Origin: Bacteroidota bacterium
GTDB lineage: Bacteria; Bacteroidota; Bacteroidia; Flavobacteriales_D; Crocinitomicaceae
Assembly: GCA_006226425.1 (NCBI GenBank)
Contig: SBGX01000006.1
Location: 62,001 to 126,000 of the forward strand
Reading direction: 5' to 3'
Length of the DNA: 64,000 nt
Position 1 is the first letter of the stretch. Each line of letters starts with the position of its first letter. The notes beneath the pieces were generated by a model, which did not search any database, had not been told where the DNA came from, and saw nothing but the letters and a program-made list of their open reading frames with translations. A program made the position numbers and the translations under genes. This document shows, in pieces, positions 18,694 through 28,800 of this stretch.

Positions 18694-19434
18694 ATGAAGC
18701 TCTTTCTGGATGACCATCGTTTTATTGACACCGAAGAAGGGATTGATCTCTCCATTTCCCTGAGTAATGATGAACAAAATCCTCGTGCCTGGTACGTAGA
18801 TAAACCCCGCTTTGAGCCTGTTCGGGCCAATGGTTTTTTGGGATCGGTGGCCGAAGGAGGTAATGTCAACTTCCGGGATATTTTCTTTAATCCACACGGA
18901 CATGGAACGCACACGGAATGCCTTGGCCATATCACCGAAGAGGTTTACAACATAAATGATTCACTAAAAACCTTTTTCTTTCAGGCCATCCTGATCACGC
19001 TGCGACCTGAAAAACGTGGAGAAGATTTGGTCATCAGTAAAAAACAACTGGAGGATGCTTTGGACGGACGGTCTTGTGAAGCTCTTATCGTTCGAACTCT
19101 TCCGAATGAAAAAGGTAAATTGCATCGCGACTATTCGAATACAAATCCACCTTATTTTGATCCGGAAGGAGTTCAGGTTTTGGATCAGGCGGGTGTCAAA
19201 CATTTACTGGTTGACCTCCCCTCTGTTGACCGGGAAGAAGATGGCGGCACCTTGATTTTTCATCATACCTTCTGGAAGGTTCCCGAGGCACCTCGTTTCG
19301 ATCGTACCATTACTGAGTTGATCTACGTAAATGATTACGTTGTTGACGGGGCTTATATACTCAACTTACAAATAAGCTCCTTTAAAAACGATGCAAGCCC
19401 CAGCAAACCAATTCTTTATAAGATTACTTCGTAA
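18694..19434 (+). CDS. Cyclase-family metal-dependent hydrolase (kynurenine formamidase-like)
   Basis: A 246-residue member of the cyclase/KynB family. The metal-binding signature HxGTHxDxxxH appears as HGHGTHTECLGH, with Glu in place of the more usual Asp. Members of the family include N-formylkynurenine formamidase, isatin hydrolase and other amidases. The presence of kynureninase at 32946 makes a kynurenine-pathway role possible, but the two genes are 13 kb apart, so this is only a suggestion. Its 3' end overlaps the convergent pbpC gene by 11 bases. Confidence 0.8.
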   Translation: MKLFLDDHRFIDTEEGIDLSISLSNDEQNPRAWYVDKPRFEPVRANGFLGSVAEGGNVNFRDIFFNPHGHGTHTECLGHITEEVYNINDSLKTFFFQAILITLRPEKRGEDLVISKKQLEDALDGRSCEALIVRTLPNEKGKLHRDYSNTNPPYFDPEGVQVLDQAGVKHLLVDLPSVDREEDGGTLIFHHTFWKVPEAPRFDRTITELIYVNDYVVDGAYILNLQISSFKNDASPSKPILYKITS

Positions 19435-21799
19435 TCGAGTACGCACTTATTTTGCAGGTAAATTTTAGCGAAATGTTGTTTCCCAATTCATCGCTTAAAT
19501 GCAGGCGATGACTTCCTTCTGTTGGTCGAAACTCCATGTGGTGAAGATCCCTGGTTAGTCCAATATACTCATCATCCAAATGCCAGTACACCGTTGCTTC
19601 GGGGTTCTTGTGTGTTACCTCAAATAAGCTCTTTCCCAAAGAGCCATCCAACTCGCGTGGAATCAAAATTTGACTATTTGGTCTCGGATAAATCACCGCC
19701 AATAGCAATTTTTCATCCCCCGATTCACATCCTTCCATGTATTCTGGTAAGCTCTCATGATTCGGGTGATCCTGTTTATAATAACGTTCTACCACCGGAC
19801 TTAGCACAAAACGTATCTCCTTTTTCATTTCGTATACGGACTGGCAACTGGCATTGACGCGTAAGCCGGAATTTTTATCCAACAATACTTGCTGATGATA
19901 CGGACAGCCCAATGTTTGGGCTGCCGCCTGGGGAATGTAATCCACATACGTTTCGGGACAAAAATTGCTGGCCTGATGACCGCTTTTTCGGCAAATACTT
20001 GTTCGCAACATTTCTTTTTGGGGCTCTGAGAACCAGGCTCCTGATCGCGGAAGTGACGTGAAAATATCAAACAAAAGAGGCGCTGCCGCATTCGCACCAG
20101 TAAGTCCTGGTCTTCCTTCTCCATCCGCATTACCAACCCAAACAGCCACCACGTAATCCGGTGTTACCCCAACTGCCCAGGCATCACGAAAACCAAAGCT
20201 TGTACCCGTCTTCCAGGCAATCGCCTGACTGGATTCGTAAACGCGCCAATTGTTTTCGATGTCTGGACGCCGAACCTCCAACATGGCCTCGAAGGTATTA
20301 TAAATCGCTGGTGAACCCAGCACATACTTTTGATGCCACTTTTTTTGCAGTGCCTCTTGTTTGCTGTGTATCCCTGTATATTTTCCGTACTTCAACTGTT
20401 GCGCCATGCTGGTATATACTTTGTTCAGGTCATACAAACTCACTTCGGCTCCTCCCAGAATGAGTGATAAACCATAATGCCTGGCAGGTCTTCTGATCGT
20501 ACTAAAACCCAGTTGATTCAATTGTCCGTGAAAGCGATGCAAACCATATTGATTCAAGAGATGCACCATTGGAACATTTAAACTCATCGAAAGGGTTTGG
20601 TCTGCCGGGAGTGCCCCATGAAATTTTCCCGAATAGTTCTTTGGCGTATAGGCTCCAAAATGAGAAGGAATGTCCTGGAGCAACTGTTTTGGGGCTATGA
20701 CTCCCGCGTCCAGGGCGCTTGCATATAGCACCGGCTTCAAAATACTCCCGGTACTTCTGGCCGCCGTAATACAATCGACCCGGGAACAATATTCTGCCTC
20801 CTCGCGCTCCGTATTTCCGACATAAGCCAAAATGGCTCCCGTCTTGACCGAACTAATGATCACTGCACCATTGAAAATCTTATTTTCCGCCAGCATATTG
20901 CTATGTGCCTGCAGTTTTTCAGAAATGCTTTGCTGCAAATTTTTTTTAATTGTGCTTTTGACCAACTTTCCTTTGTTTCCTTCGCGAATTAGTTGGTTCA
21001 TCAGATGCGATGCCATTTGAGGCAATGCCAAAGGTCTTCCTGGCAGGGGCTCTTCAAGTGCCAGTTCATAACTCATTTTATCCAGTTTCCCCGAAGTGTA
21101 CAGAAAGTGCAGCAAGCGGTCCCTCTTGGCAAGTAATTTCTCCTGGTTCCGTCCCGGATAGATCAATCCCGGAGCATTCGGGAGCACCGCTAAGGTCGCC
21201 GACTCAGACCAACTCAATTGATCAGCACCACGTCCAAAATACCTCCATGAAGCTGCTTCCAGGCCCACCACGTTATTTCCAAAAGGTGCATGCGAAGCAT
21301 ACAGATTCAATATTTCCTTTTTTGAAAAGCGAATCTCCATCCGGGTAGCAAGAATCATTTCAATGAGCTTTTCTCCAATGGTTCTTGGAGGATTCTTGCG
21401 CATGATCCGTGCCAACTGCATGGTTATTGTACTCCCTCCACTCACTACGCGGCCATTGCGAAAGTTTTGAACCACCGCCCGGCCCAAACCCTTCAAACTA
21501 ATTCCAAAATGACTGTAAAAATTTCGATCCTCAAAGGCCAATAAACAAACCTCAAATTTGTGCGGAACAGAATCACTTTCTGGAAAGCGCCATTGTCCGT
21601 CTCCCGCGATTCGAGCACCTAAAAGCTCATTGTTTGCATCGAACAAAACGGTGGACGTGCTATCTGAAAATAGTTTCTCCGGAAGACAATTGATGTACCA
21701 GATGAGCCCCACAACCAAAGCTACCCGGAAAGTGATTTTCCGAATTTTCTTGGTATAGAACCAGGCCGTTTTCCAGTAAAAAAGTCCTCTTTTCAACAT
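19424..21799 (-). CDS. pbpC: Penicillin-binding protein 1C
   Basis: A 791-residue bifunctional class A PBP: an N-terminal membrane helix (residues 22-38), a glycosyltransferase domain with catalytic Glu in AFEDRNFYSHFG, a transpeptidase domain with SILK (SxxK) and KTGTS motifs, and the PBP1C-type C-terminal BiPBP domain ending HRLHLSDELG. It polymerises and possibly crosslinks peptidoglycan in the periplasm. PBP1C genes are usually paired with bacterial alpha-2-macroglobulins; one lies at 25807 on the same strand, separated by the divergently oriented sensor/regulator pair. A TATATTTG element precedes the start. Confidence 0.95.
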   Translation of the reverse strand: MLKRGLFYWKTAWFYTKKIRKITFRVALVVGLIWYINCLPEKLFSDSTSTVLFDANNELLGARIAGDGQWRFPESDSVPHKFEVCLLAFEDRNFYSHFGISLKGLGRAVVQNFRNGRVVSGGSTITMQLARIMRKNPPRTIGEKLIEMILATRMEIRFSKKEILNLYASHAPFGNNVVGLEAASWRYFGRGADQLSWSESATLAVLPNAPGLIYPGRNQEKLLAKRDRLLHFLYTSGKLDKMSYELALEEPLPGRPLALPQMASHLMNQLIREGNKGKLVKSTIKKNLQQSISEKLQAHSNMLAENKIFNGAVIISSVKTGAILAYVGNTEREEAEYCSRVDCITAARSTGSILKPVLYASALDAGVIAPKQLLQDIPSHFGAYTPKNYSGKFHGALPADQTLSMSLNVPMVHLLNQYGLHRFHGQLNQLGFSTIRRPARHYGLSLILGGAEVSLYDLNKVYTSMAQQLKYGKYTGIHSKQEALQKKWHQKYVLGSPAIYNTFEAMLEVRRPDIENNWRVYESSQAIAWKTGTSFGFRDAWAVGVTPDYVVAVWVGNADGEGRPGLTGANAAAPLLFDIFTSLPRSGAWFSEPQKEMLRTSICRKSGHQASNFCPETYVDYIPQAAAQTLGCPYHQQVLLDKNSGLRVNASCQSVYEMKKEIRFVLSPVVERYYKQDHPNHESLPEYMEGCESGDEKLLLAVIYPRPNSQILIPRELDGSLGKSLFEVTHKNPEATVYWHLDDEYIGLTRDLHHMEFRPTEGSHRLHLSDELGNNISLKFTCKISAYSITK

Positions 21800-21806
21800 T
21801 CTTATC

Positions 21807-21814
21807 CAAATATA
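21807..21814 (-). promoter_or_regulatory. Candidate promoter -7 element for pbpC
   Basis: Minus-strand TATATTTG matches TAnnTTTG. It is only seven bases before the ATG, which would give an almost leaderless transcript; therefore uncertain. Confidence 0.3.
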
Positions 21815-21880
21815 AGGGAAGTAAATGGCTTCTTGAAGTTCTCTTTATTATTCGTCGTCAATCATTTAAAAACTGTTTGT

Positions 21881-21888
21881 TATCTTTG
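21881..21888 (+). promoter_or_regulatory. Candidate promoter -7 element for the propeller kinase
   Basis: TATCTTTG matches TAnnTTTG and lies 26 bases before the proposed TTG start at 21915. No TTG at -33. Confidence 0.45.
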
Positions 21889-21914
21889 ATTATACCATCT
21901 TAACAATCTCTCGT

Positions 21915-24900
21915 TTGCTGCGCCAATCCCTTTTCCTGATCCTTTGCTTTTCTACGATCTCACTTTCCCTTTGGTCTCAGGAATATACATTTAAGAATTA
22001 CTCTGTTCGCGATGGTGTCGCCCAATCACAGGTTTATGCTTTGCTCCAGGACCACCGAGGCTATATTTGGATGGGGACTCGCGGAGGCGGGATCACTGCT
22101 TTTGATGGAAAGGACTTTAAAACGTTTACGGAAAAAGACGGCCTGATCAATAATTACGTTTTTTGCCTGAAACAGGATGCCGATCAAAAACTCTGGATTG
22201 GCACCAATAAAGGACTCTCTTCCTACAACGGAAAACATTTTGTTAACTATCACTACGGCAGCAAAGAAGAAAAATTTTGGGTGAGTGATCTTGCCACGGA
22301 GTCCTCTTCAAAACGTCTTTGGCTAGCCAGTAACCGGGGAGTTCTTCTCTTTGAAAACGGAAAATTCCGTGAACCTGATGTTCTTGGTGAGCTTCCGCAT
22401 GAGTTAGTAAACAGTATTCTGGTAGATCCACAGGGAATTGTTTGGTTCGGAACCGGAAAAGGCTTGTTTCGTATCCGACCGGAAGGGAATAAACTCCTTT
22501 GTGAATCCATGGGGAAGATTTCCCATTATATGAACAATGCCATTACCTGTATTCGTCGAAACGCAAAGGGCCAACTTTGGATCGGTACCTATGGTGGTGG
22601 TGCCTATTACTATGATCAGGGGAAGTTTTCAAAGCCGGACCAAAACCAGGAACTCTACCGGAAGACGATTTTAGACATCCATTTTGATCTGGAAGGGGTG
22701 GTGAGATTGGCCTCTCTTTCCAATGGGGTGATCAGTTACCATCCGGAAGATCGTTCATTCGGTGAACTCACCGAAAAAGAAGGGCTGAGTAACAACCATA
22801 TCCGGGCCATCTTGCAGGATAATTGTGGAAATTTTTGGTTCGGAACTTCCGGAGGTGGAGTCTGTCATTATTTTGGAAAGCAATTCACCACTTACAATAC
22901 GAGTTCCGGGCTCGGTGGAAATTTTATTTATAGTGTTTTTCGGGATAGCCAGCGACGTCTTTGGGTCGGTAATTCACAACAGGGACTGAGTTGTCAAACC
23001 GATTCGGGATTCGTGCAATTCAATGCTGATAACGGCTTTCTGAATACCAAGGTAAAAGCGATCTGCGAGGATGAGCTGGGGCAACTCTATTTCGGAACAG
23101 ATGGACTGGGTCTTTACCGCTATGATGGCGACACCATTGTACTTTGTACTGGAATGGATCGCAAATACATCCGTTCTTTGGTCCGTGATCAACGAGGAAG
23201 AATCTGGGCAGCCACTGCCGGGCACGGTGTTTTCCGAATCGATCCAAAGAATCCGGGGGCATCTCCACTTATTTTCAACAGCTCTAACGGACTTCCGCAA
23301 GATCGCGTCAATAGCCTTTTTGAAGATCGAATCGGTCGAATTTGGTTCGGAACGGAAAGTGAAGGGCTTGGTTTTATTCACAATCAACAGGTTTATCCCG
23401 AAATCATTCGCAAGGAGCAAGGGCTTGCTTCCAACTCCATTCGTTCGCTGGCTGGAGACCAACGCGGAAATCTTTGGGTGGGGACCGCCGGTTCAGGGGT
23501 TTCCTTTTTTCCTTTGTACGGCGATGACCAGAAGTACGGAACCCGAATCAAAAGCTATCAATTGCAGGATGGCTTAACTTCCGCCAACGTGTACCTCCTT
23601 TGCTTTGATTCGAAAGATAACCTCATCATCGGTTCGGAAGCCGGACTGGATCTACTGGTTTTGGATCGCCAATGTCGGATTCTCCAACTCGAACAATATG
23701 GGCGCGGAGATGGTTTCACAGGGGTTGAAACCTGTCAAAATTCCTCTTTTCTGGATCGGGATGGGACCATGTGGTTCGGAACAATCAATGGGCTTTCTCA
23801 CTACAATCCGGCACGCAATGTCAAAAACACGAATCCTCCCATCCTCCATTTAACGGATGTAAAGCTTTTCTATGAAAGCCTGGCAACCACTAATTACAAA
23901 GAGCAGGTAGAAGATTGGAACACCGTCAAGCAACTGGTCCTCCCCTATGACCAAAACCATTTGAGTTTTAATTTTCTGGGTATCAACCTCAACAACATGG
24001 ATGATGTCCGGTATCAATGGCGCCTGGCTGGCTTTGATGCTGATTGGTCCCCGGTTAGTTCGGATCATCAGATCGTCTATTCCAACCTGGGGCCAGGGAA
24101 GTATCTCTTTTTGGTCCGTTCCTGCAACGAAGATGGGGTTTGGACTCCTCACCCTGTCCGTTTGCCTATTGAAATCATGGCTCCTTACTGGATGAATTGG
24201 TGGTTCATCGCAGGGGAAGTTTTACTCGCCCTGCTGATCATCGGTTTCATCATTCGCTGGTACATTCGCCGGATCAGGTCACAGGAAAACGAAGAAAAAA
24301 GAAAGCTCCAATTGCAAAAGAACATCGTAGAACTCGAGCAAAAAGCACTTCGTTTACAGATGAATCCACATTTCATTTTCAATGCCCTGAACTCCATCCA
24401 GGCTCTAATCGGCAGTGGGAATGAACAACAAGCCCGGTATTTTCTCGCCAAGTTCTCCGGCCTGATGCGACAAATTCTTGCCAACTCACGCAAAAACATG
24501 ATCTCACTGGAAGAGGAAGTCAAATTAATTGAAAATTATCTGATGGTTGAACGCTTCTGCAATGGTGATCGTTTCGATTATGAAATAGAGGTGACGGAAG
24601 GACTTGAAACTGATTATATCCAGGTTCCGCCCATGATCATTCAACCTTTTATTGAAAATGCTATTAAACACGGATTTAAAGATATAGATGGGGTTTCCAA
24701 TCAAAAACGTAATGTATTACGTGTTTCTTTTGCTGAAGAAAAAGGACAGCTGATTTGTGAGGTCAGCGACAATGGAATCGGCCGGAAGAAGTCGGCAGAA
24801 ATCAATCAGAAAAGTATGGAAACCTATCATGAATCGACTGCTTTGCTCGTCACTCGTGAGCGACTGGAACTTTTTGAATCAGAAAAAGGTTCCGCCTCCC

Positions 24901-24977
24901 TGGAAATTGACGATCTTTATGATGAGAACGGTCAGGCCTCAGGAACTAAAATTGTGATTCGAATCCCTATAAACTAA
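21915..24977 (+). CDS. Propeller-sensor histidine kinase (LytS-type kinase domain)
   Basis: A 1020-residue membrane sensor. Order of parts: signal peptide ending SLWSQ; about fourteen Reg_prop repeats (WxGT-type blades, residues 25-640) forming a periplasmic propeller; a Y_Y_Y domain (about 690-760); one membrane helix (WWFIAGEVLLALLIIGFIIRW); a coiled-coil linker; a His_kinase domain with LQMNPHFIFNALNSIQ (phospho-accepting His); and an ATPase domain with QPFIENAIKHGF and VSDNGIGR. This is the LytS/YehU class, which partners with LytTR regulators, and such a gene follows after five bases. The start is TTG at 21915, as no ATG precedes the signal peptide. Confidence 0.93.
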   Translation: MLRQSLFLILCFSTISLSLWSQEYTFKNYSVRDGVAQSQVYALLQDHRGYIWMGTRGGGITAFDGKDFKTFTEKDGLINNYVFCLKQDADQKLWIGTNKGLSSYNGKHFVNYHYGSKEEKFWVSDLATESSSKRLWLASNRGVLLFENGKFREPDVLGELPHELVNSILVDPQGIVWFGTGKGLFRIRPEGNKLLCESMGKISHYMNNAITCIRRNAKGQLWIGTYGGGAYYYDQGKFSKPDQNQELYRKTILDIHFDLEGVVRLASLSNGVISYHPEDRSFGELTEKEGLSNNHIRAILQDNCGNFWFGTSGGGVCHYFGKQFTTYNTSSGLGGNFIYSVFRDSQRRLWVGNSQQGLSCQTDSGFVQFNADNGFLNTKVKAICEDELGQLYFGTDGLGLYRYDGDTIVLCTGMDRKYIRSLVRDQRGRIWAATAGHGVFRIDPKNPGASPLIFNSSNGLPQDRVNSLFEDRIGRIWFGTESEGLGFIHNQQVYPEIIRKEQGLASNSIRSLAGDQRGNLWVGTAGSGVSFFPLYGDDQKYGTRIKSYQLQDGLTSANVYLLCFDSKDNLIIGSEAGLDLLVLDRQCRILQLEQYGRGDGFTGVETCQNSSFLDRDGTMWFGTINGLSHYNPARNVKNTNPPILHLTDVKLFYESLATTNYKEQVEDWNTVKQLVLPYDQNHLSFNFLGINLNNMDDVRYQWRLAGFDADWSPVSSDHQIVYSNLGPGKYLFLVRSCNEDGVWTPHPVRLPIEIMAPYWMNWWFIAGEVLLALLIIGFIIRWYIRRIRSQENEEKRKLQLQKNIVELEQKALRLQMNPHFIFNALNSIQALIGSGNEQQARYFLAKFSGLMRQILANSRKNMISLEEEVKLIENYLMVERFCNGDRFDYEIEVTEGLETDYIQVPPMIIQPFIENAIKHGFKDIDGVSNQKRNVLRVSFAEEKGQLICEVSDNGIGRKKSAEINQKSMETYHESTALLVTRERLELFESEKGSASLEIDDLYDENGQASGTKIVIRIPIN

Positions 24978-24982
24978 TCCCT

Positions 24983-25726
24983 ATGATCCAAGCTATCATT
25001 ATTGACGACATTGAACAGGCTCGCTCCACCCTCAAACTAGATCTGGCTAATTATGCCCCAGACGTCAAGGTCATCGCCGAAGCCGGAGGGGTGGTAGAAG
25101 GCGCTAAACTCCTGAAAGATTGTCAACCGGACATTTTGTTTTTAGACGTGCAGATGCAGGATGGTAGCGGCTTTGATTTGCTGGATCTTCTCCCTGAAAT
25201 AAGTTTTAAAATCATTTTTATCACGGCTTCCGATGCCCATGCGATTACTGCTTTCCGCTATGCCGCCATCGATTACTTGTTAAAGCCTGTTGACCCGGAC
25301 GAGCTCATGAATGCCCTGGATCGTTTTCGCAAGCAGCAATTGAATGAAAATGATCAGTACCGTTTACTAAACGAAAGTTTGAAAAATCATCAACGTCCAC
25401 ATGAGCGATTGGCGCTCCATTCCCAGGACAAGATCAATATCGTTAATATTGCCGACATTTTACGCTGTGAAAGTCAGGTGAATTATACGGAGTTTTACTT
25501 TGTCAACGAACGCAAAATGCTCGTTTCAAAAACCTTGAAAGAATTCGAGGATTTACTCAGTGAGCTGGGCTTTTATCGCGTTCATCAGTCCCACCTCATC
25601 AATACAAAATTCATCAAGGAGTATGTGAAAATCGACGGTGGTCACCTGGTCATGTCAGATGGGAGTCTCGTCCCTGTTTCTACCAGAAAAAAACCGGAGG
25701 TGATGCGCATGTTGGAAAGTCTCTAA
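24983..25726 (+). CDS. LytTR-family response regulator
   Basis: A 247-residue regulator with an N-terminal receiver domain (phospho-acceptor Asp in DILFLDVQMQDGSG, conserved Thr/Ser in IIFITASDA, Lys in YLLKPVD) and a C-terminal LytTR DNA-binding domain (from about residue 140; FYRVHQSHLINTKFI is the signature). It starts five bases after the propeller kinase and is its likely cognate regulator. Targets are unknown; the flanking PBP1C and macroglobulin genes are plausible candidates by position. Confidence 0.94.
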   Translation: MIQAIIIDDIEQARSTLKLDLANYAPDVKVIAEAGGVVEGAKLLKDCQPDILFLDVQMQDGSGFDLLDLLPEISFKIIFITASDAHAITAFRYAAIDYLLKPVDPDELMNALDRFRKQQLNENDQYRLLNESLKNHQRPHERLALHSQDKINIVNIADILRCESQVNYTEFYFVNERKMLVSKTLKEFEDLLSELGFYRVHQSHLINTKFIKEYVKIDGGHLVMSDGSLVPVSTRKKPEVMRMLESL

Positions 25727-25749
25727 TACAATCAAAGTGGAAAGTCGGA

Positions 25750-25786
25750 GGGTAAACATCATATTGATGTAGGTTCAGCTTTACCC
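25750..25786. terminator. Hairpin between the convergent LytTR and macroglobulin genes
   Basis: GGGTAAA (25750-25756) pairs with TTTACCC (25780-25786), with a smaller inner stem CATC/GATG. It sits between two convergent stop codons and could terminate either strand, but neither side has a good T-run. Confidence 0.4.
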
Positions 25787-25806
25787 CCCTTCTTTCTCTT
25801 CAGTAT

Positions 25807-28800
25807 CTAAAGTTCCTTTTCTGGTGTCACTTCCACCCAATCACCATGCACACTGGCATTGATCAGGTTGTTATACATGGCCTCCGTGTACACCGTTGGC
25901 AGATAGAATCTTCCCATATAGCTCGCATTGAGCTGCACTTTGACCGTCAGGCTTTTCTTTGGTGCCAGGTTGTAGTAACTATAAACCCGATCATCTCTGA
26001 TGTCCTGATAATCTACTCCAGGTGTTCTTCTTCCTCCATTTAGACGCTCATTGTGAATTTCCCATCCACTCGGGAATATCTGTGTCAATGCCATTTCACG
26101 ATAGTATCCATTCTTTCCTGGATTCATGACCGTTACCTCAGCAACAAAATCTGTTCCCTGACTTAGGTTCTTCACATCAAGCTTCTGACCATTCATATCC
26201 TTATAGACGATATTTAATTCCATTTGGTTGCTTCGAGATGTTTTATCTCCTGTCAGTGGGATTCCCTGAACGACTACCTTGGCATATAGTTTGCCTCCGC
26301 TTCGGTTTTTGAACTTAAATGCCGTTTTCTTGCTTAGTTCCTTCTCGCCGAAATGCATCTGCAACACTTTCTTCCCTGTTTTCTTATTCTGAACACTTCC
26401 ACCGTTCAGCTGATAACTCAGGTCCACACCCCCTTGTCCGTCTCCTTCTCCTACATACCTCGTCATGGCAATTAAGCTATAGGCTGTTTCCTGTGTGCTC
26501 AACCAACGGTTTGAACTTAAAATTCCGGCCAGCTCTTCAGCGATTGCATCTGCTTCTTTGTGGCGTCCCATCAAACTATTCGCCTCTAAAATCATCGCCT
26601 GATCTCTCACATGTGAACCATAGGTTCCGGATAGATCCCGATACTCAGCTACTTTTTTCGATAGTCCTGTAGTCAATTTTTTGGCAGCTTGTTTCTGACC
26701 TATTAATTCATAGGCTGCTGCCAGTCGCCACTTAGCTGCCACACTCAAGTCAGGGCTTTCTCTCAGGCGGTTCATTGCTCCTGTTTCCGGACTCTTAGCC
26801 AGCGCCAATACATAGAGACGATATGCCTGCGTCAGTTCCCCAGACTCTCTTCTTCGTGCGTAACTTCCCGTATATGCTGACCAGTTTTGTGCTTGTCTTT
26901 TCTGGTATTTCAACCAGTGTTCTTTCATCTCTTTGGCCAATACATATCCTTTTCGTTCCGCTTCAATCATGAAGTGTCCGGCGTAATTTGTTCCCCATTC
27001 ATTGTCTCCATTCATTCCCGGCCAGTAGGCAAAACCACCGTTTTCCGTCTGGAAGGACTGTATTCTTTTCAGCGCTTGTTTGATGTGTTCATCGATTTGT
27101 TTTTTCCGCTTCATATCAAGGTCCATCAAACCATCCACCAGTAATTGCGGGAACGCCGCCGAAGTTGTCTGCTCAATACATCCGTGCGGATATCTTACGA
27201 GTTCATCTATTCGCTGTTCCAGCCCCATAGCTGGCACTCTGGAGAATTCAACCATGACCTTGTTGGTTCCTTTGATTCCTTTCAAAGAAATGCTTGGCTC
27301 CCAGCTTTTGTTAGACGCCAGCACGTGCTTGGTACCCTCTGTCATGACCGGATTTGGTGCCCGCACATCCAGCTCTGTTTCCTGAACAGACACTTCATTC
27401 CCGGATCGTGCAATCACCTTGATTTTCGCCAAACCTAATTGTTCTTTTACTTTCACCCGGAAGTTTACTACTTCATCTCCTATCTTATCAAAGTGAACGG
27501 ATTTCTGACCGGATTCAAGCATTTGCAACATTCCGTTGACCTCCACACTAATCTGTACGTCTTTCACGTGATCCTTCATCGCAAAAACATTCACCGGAAC
27601 GGCCACTTCTTCTCCCGGACCAAGTACTCTAGGTAGGCTTGTCAGGATCATCAACGGCTTGCGAACTGCCACCGCTTTCTCCGTTTTCCCGTACTTCTCT
27701 TCATCCCGGGCTACAACCATCACTCTCACCGAACCAATATAATTTGGAATTTTTACTTTGTGTACCGCCTCTTTTCCGGCTTTTAGCTCAAAAGGCCCCA
27801 GGTGAACGACCATTGGCTTGAAGCGATTTGCCTTGGCATCTTTGGCTTGTTTTCCGGACATATCCCCTCCGATACTCAACATTTTATCCAGTTTTCCGGC
27901 ATAGGCACCAATCACATCGTCATACATGTCCCAGGTTTTTACTCCTAGCGCTTCCCGGGCATAAAAACTATTCCAGGGATCTGGTGTTTTAAATGATGTC
28001 AGGTCAAGCAAGCCCTCATCCACCAGCGCAAGCGTATAAGTCATTTTGTTTCCGTACTGCTCTTTAATGCGGATACTCGCTTCACTTTCCGGTCTGATTT
28101 CGTCTGCCATTGCCAATACGGGATGCAAATGCGTTTCCGGATCATCAACCAAAATCGGGATCACTCCGTACATTCGAATCGGCAAATCATTTGCTGTATG
28201 CAGGTGCTGCTGTACCAATGTGACGTGCACGAATACATTCGGAGTCATTTCCTCCGTACTTGTAAACTCAAATGTTGTTTCTCCCTTTTTCGTTTCGATC
28301 CAGTGTTTTTCTATGACCTTATCACTACTTTCAACGCTGATCAATGCTCTTCCCGCTTCCGGTGAAGGAATCGTCAACTTCACTTTCTCTCCTTTGATAT
28401 AACTCTTTTTATCACTGGAGAAATTCAGCATACTGGCATTTTCTCCATTCTTTCTGTTCGCTCTACTCCAATAAGGCCAGTCGATGTTTACAATGGTTCC
28501 CGTTTGGTGCTTCCCTTCCGAATCTGTTACCGTTACTAAATAACGTCCCCACTCTGGATAGTTTATTCTCAGTCGATAACTCGCCTTTCCTGACTTCGTA
28601 GAAATAACCGTATCTCGAATTGCCACGGTTCCGGTTCTGGAAATGTAATTTGCCAAATCTTCCCCTCCTCGTTCATACCACCATCTCCATTGAAGTTTAT
28701 ATACTTTTACATTTAGCTTTTCCATGTTGATCGCCTTTCCTTTTTTATCAACCGTTGCGATCCTAAATACATGCGTCTTCCCCGTTTCAAGCGCGTCTGT

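Noticed and set aside
27565-27570. CACGTG hexamer inside the macroglobulin gene, considered as parS
   Set aside because: The flanks (TCTTTCACGTGATCCT) match only one arm of the palindrome; inside a coding region and isolated. The hexamers at 27322 and 30244 have no parS flanks either.
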